Of a stretch of DNA of 64,000 nucleotides, positions 11,236-22,709 are shown in pieces (within the stretch, counting starts at the first letter, position 1; each line of letters opens with the position of its first letter). The notes under the pieces were generated by a model. The model worked only from the letters and a program-made list of their open reading frames with translations. It was not told the origin of the DNA and made no database searches. Location: positions 13,743,625-13,807,624 of the forward strand of contig OZ024856.1 in NCBI GenBank assembly GCA_964017155.1. Reading direction: 5' to 3'. Position numbers and translations under genes: made by a program. Source of the stretch: Oasisia sp. SBJ-2009. Lineage: Eukaryota; Annelida; Polychaeta; Sabellida; Siboglinidae.

Positions 11236-13278
11236 TTAATGCATTGAATCGACCCCTCTATCAGCAAATGAAACCACGACCATCATGCAAATGTCAACTG
11301 AAACCACTGTTAGTTTTTTGCGATCACTATTCTCTTCATCAATAATGTTCTGGCGCAACTGATTGTGTTTTTCCAGAAACTCTTTCTGAAGTTGTATTTT
11401 TTGCATTTTACATTCACTAGCGTCATTCTTAGCTTCCTTCCTTGCATGTTCTACACGCAGACAGTTCTCATCACAAGCCATTTCCGTGCATCCACTGAGC
11501 GGTTTTGTTAACACTAAACATTGTTTTACATTCTAAATGGTTCGCAATGGCTTTTTAAGCATGGTGGTCAATTCAGTCAGCAACTGCAAAGTTTCTTTCG
11601 CCACCGATGTTAGTTGCAGTGCAGGAACTAGCCTGTCGTTGTTAAACCTCACTAGGGTTATAGTGAATGGCCCCATCAAGCTGTGACATGAGTTGGCGAT
11701 TGACAACAGCAAGACACGCCTTACACAGGTCCTGTAACGGAGTGACAGTTTCCTCGTTGCTGGATGTGGTCTGCATAGGACTATCAAGGACAACGTCAGC
11801 CTTGATGGGTACATCGGCAAAAACAGGTTGAGGACTGGGTCCGAGCAGTGGGCTGGCATCCTCTGACCATGCCTGAAACTTCCCTTGGATTTCCGGTTAG
11901 TATGGATTCTTGTCGAGGACAAGTCTGGTCTGCCAACTAACTGCATCCACCACGTTACCAATAGTCCCAAGTGCATGTGTTGTCACATGAAGCACATCGG
12001 GCTTCAGTGCATTACCAATACTGTGTTGCTCTAGGTTTCCCGGGGAGCACGCTGTGGCAAAGAAATCCTCTATTGATGTTCTATAGTGATACAGAAGACC
12101 AGAGTTCATAAAATATGTATATGTATGAAACCGATTGCCAACAAACCTGTAGTACATAATAGATTTATTCTGTGCTTCATCGGGTAAAGACCCTTTGGCT
12201 TTGAGATGGTGAACAAGTGAACACTGCAGTTAAACTGAGGTTCAAAAACAGCCTAGCTGTACAGCGTACAGTTGCTTGTGTGTTAGATTCACTATGATGT
12301 GGGAATGGATACGGACCATTTGTTTTCATACCACTGATGTTTTTGGTAGCCTCAAATGATCTAACGACCATTTCACATTCCTTAGCCATTGTATCAAGAG
12401 GGTGTATGGCACATTGAAATTTGTTAAGTGTCTGCCCTAGCCTCTCTTCCAAATTCTTATCGACAGCATCATTGGTTTTGCAGTGATCTCTCATTGTGTT
12501 TATATATTGGTTGTTATATGAATACTAGGAAATGCGTTTGGTACAGACTTCTCAACACTAGCAATGCTGTTGAAACTGAGTTGACTTACTCATCTGCAGT
12601 GCCACCCCTCTGCCGACGAAGACCTACTCACAGGGTTTGTGACTCAGTAGCAATCTCTGTTTCAACTATTGGTAGATGGCCAACACGTTTTATGGTCTCA
12701 TCATATTTACCGTCATGTTTTCTCTATCTCTAACTGCTTCTGCAACCTGTTGGTTTCAGTTTCACTTCTCTGCATGTGTTGTATGTGCCATAACTGGGGA
12801 GGGATCCAACTACTTCAGTAGCAGTGAGACTTTTAAGTAGATGCCTGATTGCTTCAGAAACATGTTTTTGTGATACACCTAGACTTTGAAGGATGTAACT
12901 AGCTTCCCGTATTTCTGTTTTGTAGACTTCCATCCGGCTTTGTTTCAAAATGTGGAATTGTGGCTTTCTGGGATCTTGGTTTTTGGTAGCTTCATTTCGC
13001 CAGTATCTAACTTCTTCATTTAAACTAGCAAGTTTCTCGGCCTGCCTTAACAAATCTGCCGAAACGGTGTTGTAAACTACATGGGAAGTGTCATGTTTGA
13101 GTTTTGATATATTATAATGCTTTTGTTTTGTCTTCCTGAACCGCCTCAAATCACAATGCATGTCTGCATCATACTTTCTGCATGACTGAAATGATTTCAA
13201 CTCACGATTAACTGAACGATACTTTCCACACCAAAATGTCAGTGACTTTTCTTTATGCTTTAAGGCCTGATTCATCAT
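11236..13278 (-). pseudogene. HPLDTMAK/FVGNRF family, copy a (most complete, frameshifted)
   Basis: Reading the minus strand downwards, blocks appear in the order expected of one long protein. A basic coiled-coil region with a LPSYGTYN end lies at 13278-12730. A block with HPLDTMAKECEMVVRS and PYPFPHHSESNTQA lies at 12494-12177. A block with RFVGNRFHTYTYF and DVLHVTTHALG lies at 12157-11897. A frameshifted block with TNIGGERNF and NKTAQWMHG lies at about 11600-11470. A charged helix (EHARKEAKNDASECKMQ) lies at 11460-11300. I recall this block order from uncharacterised, repeated proteins of aquatic invertebrates; biochemical function is unknown to me. Frame changes between blocks and stop codons make this copy a pseudogene, unless several gaps are introns. 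Confidence 0.7.
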
Positions 13279-14069
13279 TCATACATGTTTTTTGTTCTTA
13301 AATTTCTCTAACATGCTGTTCTTTATGCATGTCCACCCTATCCATAAATACTTTGTTTCTTTCTTGAAAACATCCAACCTATCTCACCCCAGGCATTCCT
13401 GAGAGTAGACACTGTTCAATGTAGCTCGTGTCCATGGATGGTATTTACATATGCAGACATTTTTTTTTATACGACTCACCCAGGATCTGCCAAGATTACC
13501 CCATTTACCAATATAATGTCTTGCTCGAGATGGAATAGGCAGGAGTTTCTGTAAGAAGGTCCAGGTAAAATATTGTTCTATTTTAAGACATGATTTTTTA
13601 CTTTAATGTCTAGATGGGTCGAAGATTATATTGAGTTCATTCATCCACGTCCGATTCGGGGCAAAGAGAAATGTCGCTTCTTTTGGATGACTCACACGGC
13701 TGCAAGTGCACGGTGTGTTGTTTTGTTAAACTAAACTGAAAATAGTTGCCTTTACATGGTAGTTGTACTTGTTTCATAACCACATTAATCTGTTAGTAAA
13801 CCTAGGGACATGATACCAAAAGGTATGTAATGAACTCAATGTTTCGCAGAATATAATTCAATCACTGTGGCGAAGTTATCTGGACACGTTTAAAAACAGC
13901 ATCTCATGGGTATATACACTGTAACAATCACACAATTTATCTATGAAACAATTAAAATGTTTTAGCCTAAAATTATTTGCTTCAATCCACAACCATGATT
14001 ATTTTGTGCGCTAAGAACTTCAGAACTGAACCTAATATTATTGTGACGTGATTTGTTATGAAGATTACT
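13279..14069. other. No gene seen
   Basis: Upstream flank of copy a on the minus strand. The segment 13316-13385 recurs in diverged form at 22030-22100, so it is part of the duplicated family locus. No ORF is supported. Confidence 0.4.
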
Positions 14070-14440
14070 TATCCTGTTTGTCCCTAATAGGGCATACGAC
14101 TTCAACACTTCCAGTCTTTTGCAGCGGATTGTTCCTCGTCACTGTCTTGCGCCAGGTGTTCCCTGGACGTTGACACTTCCTATTTTCCAGATGATACAGC
14201 GTTGATGCGGCGTTGGTCCATTCTAAGGGTGTGGCCAAGCCATTGCATGAGCCACCATTTTGTCTCGGATTACACAGCAGCTGGTGGTCTTCTTATAGAG
14301 GTCCATATTGTAGTTGTTAATTCTGTCTTGTCAAACTGACTTCAGCAACTGTGCATCACTGTTGTATGTGGCGCAATAGCACTATTGGTATAATGTACTC
14401 TGGATCGAAAGAAGCAGATCATCGCACCCCAAGCCTCGGG
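14070..14440 (-). pseudogene. Degenerate LINE fragment (region C-terminal to the RT)
   Basis: Minus-strand translation across frames gives WWLMQWLGHTLRMDQRRI followed by a basic segment ending TWRKTVTRNN. This matches the LGHxxRM...GRPxxTWRRTVE pattern that closes many non-LTR retrotransposon polyproteins. Stops and frame changes make it non-functional. Reverse-transcriptase motifs themselves are missing. Confidence 0.6.
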
Positions 14441-14602
14441 CTTTTGCAGTCAAGCTAAAAATGAAAAAGGATACAGGCTATATTTATGTCAGCTGTTACA
14501 TGTCTTTGCTGTCAGTGAACAATTAACAAGTTAAGAAAGATGGGTGAACATGATAAGACATGAAAAAAATGTAAATAACATGATTAGGAAACACCAGTCT
14601 AT

Positions 14603-15316
14603 CTGGCCGTTGAAGTTCTTGAACTATACCTCATACTTGATATGGGGACTTTATTTTGTTTTGTAGCATGGAATTATTTCTGAATAAACCTTCTTCACTA
14701 CTTGTGGTGTACCATTATGAGTTAGGCTATGTAAGACGTGCATATTATTGTTCCGTTCAAGAAATCTACATATAGATCACTCTTCAGTCTTTCTGATACA
14801 CAATGGTTGATTGCGTCGCTATCGCTGATGGCGCTGGAATATGATTGTTGAATTAACTACATCTACTTAGTATCGCACGTTGGAGCTAGTACTGCAAATA
14901 CTTGTAGCAAGTTCGATATGCCATATAAAATAAACAACAAAGTCCATAATCATGCAACTGGCTGTTGATGTACTTGAACTATACCTCATACTTGATATGG
15001 GGAATTTATTTTGTTTTATACCATGGAATTATTTATGAACAAACCTTCTTCGCTACCTGTGTACCATTGTGAGCTAGGCTATGTAAGACGTGCATACTAT
15101 TGTTCCGCTAAAACAAATCTACATATAGATCCTCTTCATTCTTTCTGATACACAATGGTTGATTGCGTCGCTGTCGCTGATGGCGCTGGAATATGATGGT
15201 TGAATTAACTGTAACTACATCTACCTAGTATCGCACATCGGACCTAGTAGTGCAAACACTTGTAGCAAGTTCGATATGCTATATAAAATAAATAACAAAC
15301 TCCATAATCATGCAAC
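14603..15316. repeat. Direct tandem duplication, two ~357-bp units
   Basis: Unit 1 (14603-14958) and unit 2 (14959-15316) share the whole sequence from CTGGC[C/T]GTTGA to CATAATCATGCAAC with scattered substitutions and small indels. No ORF is conserved between them. Confidence 0.93.
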
Positions 15317-15409
15317 ACTCATTTAAACACAACTAAAAATAACTCAAAACATAATTTCTTCTAACACGCTTATGTCATCTGTGGTTTAATTTTGTTCATC
15401 CAACAAGTT

Positions 15410-16003
15410 AAAATATTGGTAGAAAGTTATGTTTTGCAAACCCGTAGCCAACGTCCTTACCTTATTTGCTACAATTTTTCGAGCATGATCAAAATCAGGC
15501 TATACTCTAATCCCCAGCCTACCTGTACAGGTGAATAAATTGATATCTCTCAAACTTCAACCTTTGCCATATAAGGTAGTGCATGCAGTTTGTATGCTCG
15601 AAAAATGATGATTATGTCATGTTTCTAAACCAGCACTCAATGTCCTTATTTGTGTCTAACAATTTGTCCCTATGTCAACTATGTAAAAATTGTCACAGCT
15701 GCTTGCACTTCTCTTGGTCTCCGAAAACGGCCATCCAAATTTCGACCCCCATTTTCCATGGAAAACAACCTTTCCACACACACTGACCAAGTGGAGATGA
15801 GGTCGCTAGTATCTGACTATCTCCACCTGACTCACACTCTCCATCGTTCTCATGAACCTTCTCACAACATCTGCATTGCGTTCTGAAATCGAGATTATTC
15901 TCGCTCTATATTCTGCGTTGTCTTTCTGATAACATCTGCTTGATGACTTCATCTCTCTCCATAAGTAAGGCCAGTATTTAATGGAGACGACCTGTACTAA
16001 CAT
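15410..16003 (-). pseudogene. Degenerate SGNH-hydrolase-like copy
   Basis: Nucleotide similarity to the better copy at 23233-23813 is clear: GTAGAAAGTTATGTTTT, GAGCATGAT[C/T]AAAATCAGGC, and a TTCCA[T/A]GGAAAAC string on the plus strand. On the minus strand fragments read GKVVFHGKWGS and DIGTNC, corresponding to the segment before and at the GxND block of SGNH hydrolases. A 65-codon minus ORF (16003-15806) precedes them. Several stops and frameshifts are present. It sits immediately downstream (minus strand) of copy b of the HPLDTMAK/FVGNRF family. Confidence 0.5.
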
Positions 16004-16259
16004 TTATATAGCCACGTATCTATAGTTAATATTCATAAAGGACTCAACCTTGCCCTCTCTATGAAACCAGAAGTGACATTAGTAGCCCACTGATTTTTTT
16101 GATCAACTATACCTAATGTTTGTTGTGAAAAGGTATTATGGGTCTGTGCAGACTCGCCTTGAGAAAAGGTTTCATAAGATTGGTTGGCGCGGTCTTACAG
16201 ACACTCCTTTAGGTGTTTGCTGGGCAGATTCTCTGCACCAACCAGTGAAGGTGTCATGA

Positions 16260-17143
16260 TTGACACAAACAACTGCTTTTGTTAAATGTCTGACAAAGGA
16301 GCCTGAAGTGAGTTCAATACGGAGTCTGTATTCATCTAATGTTGTAAGGCAGCTGTATGTGAATGGAGCATCTGCACTGTCTCATTGTGAGACTTCATGC
16401 ACCAGTGTATTTGTGGTTTCATCTGTAAATTTGAATTCAAATAATCAGCATAATACCATATTTCTAGTTTTCCGTGACATTGGTATATTGTCCTTCATAC
16501 CAAGCCCATTCATTGTTCTCAACAGCCAACCTTTGTGACATGTACAGGCCAGTCGGTTGTTCAGGTTCTCTGACCAACTGATACAGATCCTCAACTTCTA
16601 CAGGAGGTTCTATGTCGGTGAGATTATCCAAGTGTGTGATAGGCTCACCAACTGATGCACTTGTAATGCGTGGCTGGTCAGCTGTACAGTGAAGTACGTT
16701 GATCTGGATGTTAATTTGGGCTTTCAGGACAGCCTTCCTTTTCATTAGCTTTTGAGAAATTGCCGACCTTTCAGTGACATTGCAGGACAGCCTTAGTTGA
16801 CAATCCTCAAATGACAGATGTAACCACTGTTCGTATTTTTGCTGTCGCTGTTTTCTTTGTCTAGTAATTTCTGGAGCAATTGATTGTGTTTTTCCTGAAT
16901 ATCTTTCTGAAGTTTTTGCACCTTACATTCTCTAGGATCAATCTTAGCATCTCTCCTTGCATGTTCCACAGGAAGACATTTCTCCTCACCAGCCATTCCA
17001 AGCATCCACTGAATTGTTTTGTTAACATTCAACGTTGTTTTGCGTTTTAAATCAGTTGCTCTGACAGTAGACACCGCCGTAAATTTCAGTTCCCCGTCGA
17101 TCAAATACACTGTTATCAGCACAAGGGCAACTATGCCCAGCAT
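16260..17143 (-). pseudogene. HPLDTMAK/FVGNRF family, copy b (C-terminal blocks)
   Basis: Two minus-strand ORFs supply the C-terminal half. 17143-16793 has NKTIQWMLGMAGEEKC followed by EHARRDAKIDPRECKVQ, which aligns directly with copy a. 16745-16464 has KAVLKAQINIQINVLHC and then a tail with LYQLVREPEQPTGLYMSQR and WAWYEGQY. A WYxG tail of this sort recalls small chromatin-reader barrels, but that is inference. N-terminal blocks are absent. The frames break between the ORFs near 16790. Confidence 0.6.
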
Positions 17144-17780
17144 GTCGGAGCCTGAGCGCCCGTCTGCCTCACTGCTGTCATGGAGTACCTTCCAGCCGGT
17201 GTTCTTGAGCTAGCATGAAACGTAGCCTGACATATCAAGAAGTCGATGATCATCTCCCATCACTTGCCACTGGCCATCTGCAATGACAAGGAGTAGAACA
17301 AGCTCCTGTCCCGTGTCACCACCAACCAGGGTGGTGTGCTGCCCAACATCCAGGCGGCCATAAAGACCCAGAAGTCACACTAGACGACTCTTGGTCTCAA
17401 AATATACACATTACATTTCAATGCTAATGAGTCTATATAAAGCACTCTTCAATTGTACTTGCTAAAAATTGATGAAATGATGGTTGGATTCACCATAAGA
17501 AAATCTTCAAGTGTGAATGAAGCATGTTATCCTTGTTTTCCCGTGCTATGCGACTAGAAATAAGCAAGCGTTACCTTTTGTGTATGATATATCAATCCAT
17601 TATTACCAGTAATAATTGTAAAAAAAGAACTGAACAGCTATAAAATGAATGACAAAACCCTCAAACATTAAATATTACAAATTATCCAATGCTTTTGTTA
17701 AATACAAGTGAAACATATTATTTGTTGCTTAAGATGAGCAAGTGTATCATCAGGTTTGCTTATTTTTCATCCAATTGTTA
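17144..17780. other. No gene seen
   Basis: AT-rich stretch between copy b and the tandem duplication. No supported ORF; the short plus-strand frames overlap the antisense of family sequence. Confidence 0.35.
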
Positions 17781-17889
17781 AAGGTTTTTGCAAGTTTGTC
17801 TCAATTGATGGATCTCTTTGGCGAGTTCATCTGGAATGAGATTGTCTTAAATTTTTCCAGTACTACAGAATTGTCTTAAGACTAAGTAA

Positions 17890-18080
17890 CCTTGATTGTG
17901 TCCGATGTTTCTAGTATTTTCGTGACATTGACATATTGTGTATATTGTGCATATTGTCCTTCATACCAACCCCCTTCTCTGTTCTCAACAGCCCATCTTT
18001 GTGACATGTACAGGCCAGTTGGTTATTCGGGTTCTCTCATCCTCAACTTCTACAGGAGGTTCTATGTCAGTGTGATTAAT
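17890..18080 (-). pseudogene. HPLDTMAK/FVGNRF family tail fragment (unit 1)
   Basis: The minus strand carries DIEPPVEVED, then TGLYMSQRWAVENREGG and WYEGQY after frame adjustment, matching the tail of copy b at 16464-16640. A deletion removes the residues between VEVED and REPEQ. The exact counterpart lies at 19816-20010. Confidence 0.6.
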
Positions 18081-18304
18081 CAATACCACAAAAAATAGTA
18101 AATATTTTTAACAATATCAACAAAGTCAACAAAAGTGTAAACTAAATGGTAACATTATGAAATGTGACTAATAGATGTTGGATGAGGAAAATTAAAGAGG
18201 AAGTACTAAGTGTCCATACTTTCTATTATAGCGATGCTAATATTGACACATTAATAATGTACACATTGACTTTTATTAACACAACTAACAAAAAGTAAAC
18301 CCCA

Positions 18305-18655
18305 CTTCCTCGAAAGACAACCTTGTCAAACATAACAGACAGGAGAAGGTCGGGACAGAAATAGCGGTACTCGGCATTGCTGGAACAGATAACAGACATA
18401 CGTCTAACAAAGCTGTGACCGTCAATCATCAACTTAGCCCTTGTTGCTACCATGTCAGAATCCATTCTGAATCACCCCCTTCCTTGAAAGACAACCTTGT
18501 CAAACATACAAGACAGGAGAAGGTTGGAACAGAAATAGCAGTACTCAGCATTGTTAGAACATATATCTGACATACGTCTAACAAAGCTGTGCTCGACAAT
18601 CATCAACTTACCCCTTGCTTTTGCGTTGGAATGCATTCTGAAACAACCAAAAACC
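18305..18655 (-). repeat. SGNH N-terminal module, two ~173-bp copies
   Basis: Two tandem modules start at about 18305 and 18479 on the plus strand (CTTCCT[C/T]GAAAGACAACCTTGTCAAACATA). Each encodes on the minus strand a ~57-residue peptide, RMxSDM..RAKLMIxGHSFVRRMS, ending DKVVFxGxG. GHSF corresponds to block I (GDSx) of SGNH hydrolases, with Asp replaced by His. Both modules are open through this part. The second-strand ORFs 18465-18226 and 18771-18472 cover them. Confidence 0.8.
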
Positions 18656-18779
18656 GGTATATTTCTGCACATATTTCTGCACACTTCCTGAGTGTCTACA
18701 CAACATTCAAATAACAAAAATATTTCACATAAAATACTACACAAAATGGTACATATTAATAACAACAACAAAATAGATA

Positions 18780-19340
18780 ATCAACATAACTAAACTAAAT
18801 GGTAAAATGATAAAATGTGAATTACAGGTATTGGGTGGTGTATATTAAAGTGGAAATATTTACTGTATTTACTTTCTATCATAAAATGTTAATACTGACA
18901 CACTAACAATATACATGTATTAATTTCTGTTTACACAATTTACTAAATCATGCTGCATGGCATCATGCCTCAACACTTAAATTATAACCAGCAGCTACAT
19001 TAAAAACACACAAAACTGCCATGATAAGAGGCGTTTTTCTGGCGTCTCGCATGGATATACAAAGTTCTTATTTATAGTTCTTATTTATACCATATGAAAG
19101 CTAAGATCCTAGTGTCAAGGATATACCTAAGCACTTTTAAGATTCATGCTAATATATATATATATATATATTTGTTTTTATCAAAACAAATGCAACACAA
19201 AGTTCAAAAACTTTAATCATCCACAGTCGATTGCAACGTAACATATTTGACCCATCTAACGTCTTCTGAAGGCATTCATTGGTCGATATAAATGGAGATT
19301 AACCAGTGCTCTTGTTGTCACAGCCAGCTCAGGGCGTTAT
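18780..19340. other. Non-coding part of the duplicated block
   Basis: AT-rich sequence nearly identical to 20880-21445. It includes a short (TA)n run at 19151-19170 that is shorter in the other unit. No ORF is supported. Confidence 0.5.
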
Positions 19341-19355
19341 GGACACTGTGTTGCA

Positions 19356-19772
19356 CTAGGTTACCTGGGAGCACAGTGAGGCAAAGAAACCCTGTATTGA
19401 TGTTCTATAGTGAAACAGGAGAAACATGCACATGAAACTAACTGGCCACAAACCTGTAGTACACAACATATCTGTTCTGTGCTTCAGAAGTACAGCCCTG
19501 TTGGCTTTGAGACGGTGACCAAGTAACTGACTGCAGTTAAACCGAAGATAAAACAACAGCTTACCTATATGTGTACAGTTGCTTACTACGATGTGGGAAT
19601 GGATATGAACCGTTTGTCTTGATACCATTGAAGTTTTTGGCAGCCTCAGATGATCTGACAACCTTTTCACATTCCTTAGCCATTGTATCAAGAGGGTGCA
19701 TTGCACATAAAGGTTTTTGCAAGTTTGTCTCAATTGATGGATGTCTTTGGCGAGTTCATCTGGAATTAGCAT
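19356..19772 (-). pseudogene. HPLDTMAK/FVGNRF family, copy c (middle block)
   Basis: Antisense translation across frames gives IHPLDTMAKECEKVVRS-like sequence (near 19670-19710), the PYPFPHRS block and LLFHYRTSIQGFFASL, the counterpart of the GLLYHYRTSIEDFF segment of copy a. At the upstream end (19772-19710) the unit boundary joins it abruptly to IPDELAKDIHQLRQTC, a different part of the family, showing that the duplication breakpoint lies inside the pseudogene. Confidence 0.6.
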
Positions 19773-19815
19773 TGTCTTAAATTTTTCCAGTACTACAGAA
19801 TTGTCTTAAGACTAA

Positions 19816-20019
19816 GTGACCTTGATTGTGTCCGATGTTTCTAGTGTTTTCGTGACATTGACATATTGTGCATATTGTCCTTCATACCAACCCCCTTCTC
19901 TGTTCTCAACAGCCCATCTTTGTGACATGTACAGGCCAGTTGGTTATTCATGTTCTCTGATCCTCAACTTCTACAGGAGGTTCTATGTCAGTGTGATTAA
20001 TCAATACCACACAAAATAG
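19816..20019 (-). pseudogene. HPLDTMAK/FVGNRF family tail fragment (unit 2)
   Basis: Same tail fragment as 17890-18080 (minus-strand DIEPPVEVED and GLYMSQRWAVEN, WYEGQY), with a few base differences. The plus-strand ORFs over both are antisense shadows. Confidence 0.55.
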
Positions 20020-20225
20020 TAAATATGTTAAACAATATCAACAAAGTAGTCAACATAAGTGTAAACTAAATGGTAACATTATGAAATGTGACTAATAGAT
20101 GATGGATGAGGCAAATTAAAGAGGAAGTACTAATTGTCCATACTTTCTATTATAGCCATGCTAATATTGACACATTAATAATGTACACATTGACTTTTAT
20201 TAACACAATTAACAAAACGTAAACC

Positions 20226-20750
20226 CCACTTCCTCGAAAGACAACCTTGTTAAACATAACAGACAGGAGAAGGTCGGGACAGAAATAGCGGTACTCGGCA
20301 TTGCTGGAACAGATAACAGACATACGTCTAACAAAGCTGTGCCCAACAATCATCAACTTACCCCTTTTTGGTACCATGTCAGAATCCATTCTGAAACACC
20401 CCCCTTCCTTGAAAGACAAACTTGTCAAACATACAAGACAGGAGAAGGTTGGGACAGAAATAGTAGTACTCAGCATTGCTAGAACATATATCTGACATAC
20501 TCTAACAAAGCTGTGCCCAACAGTCATCAGCTTAGCCCTTGTTGCTTGCATGTCAGAATCCATTCTTAAACAACCCCCTTCCTTGAAAGACAACCTTGTC
20601 AAACATACAAGACAGGAGAAGGTTGGAACAGAAATAGCAGTACTCAGCATTGTTAGAACATATATCTGACATACGTCTAACAAAGCTGTGCTCGACAATC
20701 ATCAACTTACCCCTTGATTTTGCGTCGGAATGCATTCTGAAACAACCAAA
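20226..20750 (-). repeat. SGNH N-terminal module, three ~173-bp copies
   Basis: Modules start at about 20229, 20403 and 20578 on the plus strand. All encode the KLMIVGHSFVRRM and DKVVFxG signatures on the minus strand. The middle module has lost bases (CATACTCTAAC instead of CATACGTCTAAC), which shifts its frame: the 182-codon ORF 20698-20150 therefore reads GHSFVR correctly twice but runs out of frame over the rest of the middle module. The array is one module longer than in unit 1. Confidence 0.8.
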
Positions 20751-21458
20751 AACCGGTATATTTCTGCTCATATTTCTGCACACTTCCTGAGTGTCTACAC
20801 AACATTCAAATAACAAAAATATTTCAAATAAAATACTACACAAAATGGTACATATTATTAATAACAACAACAAAATAGATAATCAACATAACTGTAAACT
20901 AAATGGTAAAATGATAAAATGTGAATTACAGGTATTGGGTGGTGTATATTAAAGTGGAAATATTAACTGTATTTACTTTCTATCATAAAATGTTAATACT
21001 GACACACTAACAATATACATGTATTAATTTCTGTTTACACAATTTACTAAATCATGCTGCATGGCATCATGCCTCAACACTTAAATTATAACCAGCAGCT
21101 CTGGGCTACATTAAAAACACACAAAACTGCCATGATAAGAGGCGTTTTCCTGGCGTCTCGCATGGATATACAAAGTTCTTATTTATAGTTCTTATTTATA
21201 CCATATGAAAGCTAAGATCCTAGTGTCAAGGATATACCTAAGCACTTTTAAGATTCATGCTAATATATATATATTTTTTTTTATAAAAACAAATGCAACA
21301 CAAAGTTAAAAAACTTTAATCATCCACAGTCGATTGCAACGTAACATATTTGACCCACCTAACGTCTTCTGAAGGCATTCATTGGTCGATATAAATGGAG
21401 ATTAACCAGTGCTCTTGTTGTCACAGCCAGCTCAGGGCGTTATGGACACTGTGTTGCA

Positions 21459-22105
21459 CTAGGTTACCTGGGAGCACAGTGAGGCAAAGAAACCCTGTAT
21501 TGATGTTCTATAGTGAAACAGGAGAAACATGCACATGAAACTAACTGGCCACAAACCTGTAGTACACAACAGATCTGTTCTGTGCTTCAGAAGTACAGCC
21601 CTGGTGGCTTTGAGACGGTGACCAAGTAACTGACTGCAGTTAAACCGAAGATAAAACAACAGCTTACCTATATGTGTACAGTTGCTTACTACGATGTGGG
21701 AATGGATATGGACCGTTTGTCTTGATACCATTGAAGTTTTTGGCAGCCTCAGATGATCTGACAACCTTTTCACATTCCTTAGCCATTGTATCAAGAGGAT
21801 GCATTGCACATAAACATTGGCTAAGTTTGTGCCCTATCCTCTCCTCCAATTTACTGTTGAGAGCATCATTGGTTTTGAGCGATCTGTCTTTGTGTCTACG
21901 ATATTGGTTGTTATATGAACCCTAGGCAATGTGTTTGGTACAGACGTCTCAACACTAGCAATGCTGTCTAAAACTGATTTGAGTTACCTGCAGGGTCACC
22001 GCTTTAAGGTCTGATTAATCCATCTTCTCGTGAATGTTCTTCTTGCATGTCCACCCAGTCCATAAGAACTTTGGTTTCATTCCTCAAACATCCAACCAGT
22101 CCAAC
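21459..22105 (-). pseudogene. HPLDTMAK/FVGNRF family, copy d (N-terminal and middle blocks)
   Basis: ORF 21849-21664 reads MEERIGHKLSQCLCAMHPLD...MAKECEKVVRSSEAAKN, the HPLD block. ORF 21809-21459 covers the same and downstream sequence in another frame, ending with LLFHYRTSIQGFFASL. Upstream, 21860-22010 matches 12440-12600 of copy a, and 22030-22100 matches 13316-13385, so the coiled-coil coding part between them has been deleted. Frame shifts separate the blocks. Confidence 0.65.
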
Positions 22106-22107
22106 AT

Positions 22108-22376
22108 ATGGGCCCAGCTGCTGGTGGGCAGCCACTCTCTGTTACCCATGCACTGTCTGCAGCACACCGATTGTACAACATAGAAGCCGAGAAACGTGAC
22201 GAAAACAACTCACATGGCCAGGTGTCATCAGGTCATACCCCTCACCCCAAACCTGTCAGGTATGGTTGGACCTTCCAGGCGCTGAGACTCCCGTCATCAT
22301 TGCTTTGGGGTTCATCGGGGCATTGACCCCAGCGTCTCCACTCACTATGGGGTCCATCGGTACTTCACACACATAC
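22108..22376. other. GC-richer unassigned stretch with a 72-codon plus ORF
   Basis: The plus ORF 22108-22326 reads MGPAAGGQPLSVTHALSAA at its start and contains SGHTPHPKPVRYG. Its base composition is richer in G+C than its neighbours. I do not recognise it. It could be a retroelement piece; it has no RNA-binding or catalytic motif. Confidence 0.25.
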
Positions 22377-22703
22377 CTACACTAGCATGAGGCTGATCAC
22401 AACGGTGTTTGTCGAAGACGTTTCTACAATGCGGTTCCCTTGGTGGTTGCAATAAATACTCGCACTTATTTCAGAGTCCGGCTCCGAGTGCGGATCCTTG
22501 ACGTTGTGTGTGGTGCGAGTTATTCTCTCAACCTTCTCAGAAAACTCCTGAAATTGTGTTACGTTTGGTCTTTTGACCACTTCATTTCCACACGTGTTGC
22601 TCTCTTCCATTCTCCACCTGCTTACATGGCTGTTTCTGTTTGTGCATATTATGTTCAAATACTTCATTGGTGTTTTGTTTGCATCTGTCATTACTATTTC
22701 CAT
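22377..22703 (-). CDS. Uncharacterised 108-codon ORF
   Basis: An uninterrupted minus-strand frame with ordinary protein composition, containing KRPNVTQFQEFSEKVERI and an acidic SEPDSEIS stretch. It lies upstream (minus strand) of copy d and downstream of the SGNH copy at 23233-23813, so it may be a linker part of one of these, but no homologous block occurs elsewhere in the window. No signal peptide, membrane segment or known motif is seen. Confidence 0.25.
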   Translation of the reverse strand: MEIVMTDANKTPMKYLNIICTNRNSHVSRWRMEESNTCGNEVVKRPNVTQFQEFSEKVERITRTTHNVKDPHSEPDSEISASIYCNHQGNRIVETSSTNTVVISLMLV

Positions 22704-22709
22704 TGTAGA

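Larger units (their letters stand above)
17781..19709. repeat. Segmental tandem duplication, unit 1
   Basis: This unit and the next (19710-21813) are collinear and highly similar, from AAGGTTTTTGCAAGTTTGTC to GCATTGCACATAAA. Unit 1 is ~1.93 kb and unit 2 ~2.10 kb; the 173-bp difference equals one extra SGNH module in unit 2. The duplicated block is a mosaic (minus strand): an HPLDTMAK piece, SGNH N-terminal modules, then a WYEG tail. Confidence 0.92.
19710..21813. repeat. Segmental tandem duplication, unit 2
   Basis: Second copy of the block described for 17781-19709. It differs by scattered substitutions, a shorter (TA)n/T-run near 21260-21282, and three rather than two SGNH modules. The 3' end of the match is the CATAAA at about 21808-21813, after which 21814 onwards continues family sequence not present in unit 1. 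Confidence 0.92.

Noticed and set aside
19571..19780. Plus-strand ORFs over 17.9-22 kb (also 19816-20019, 21674-21925)
   Set aside because: Antisense shadows of the minus-strand family blocks, which carry the recognisable motifs.
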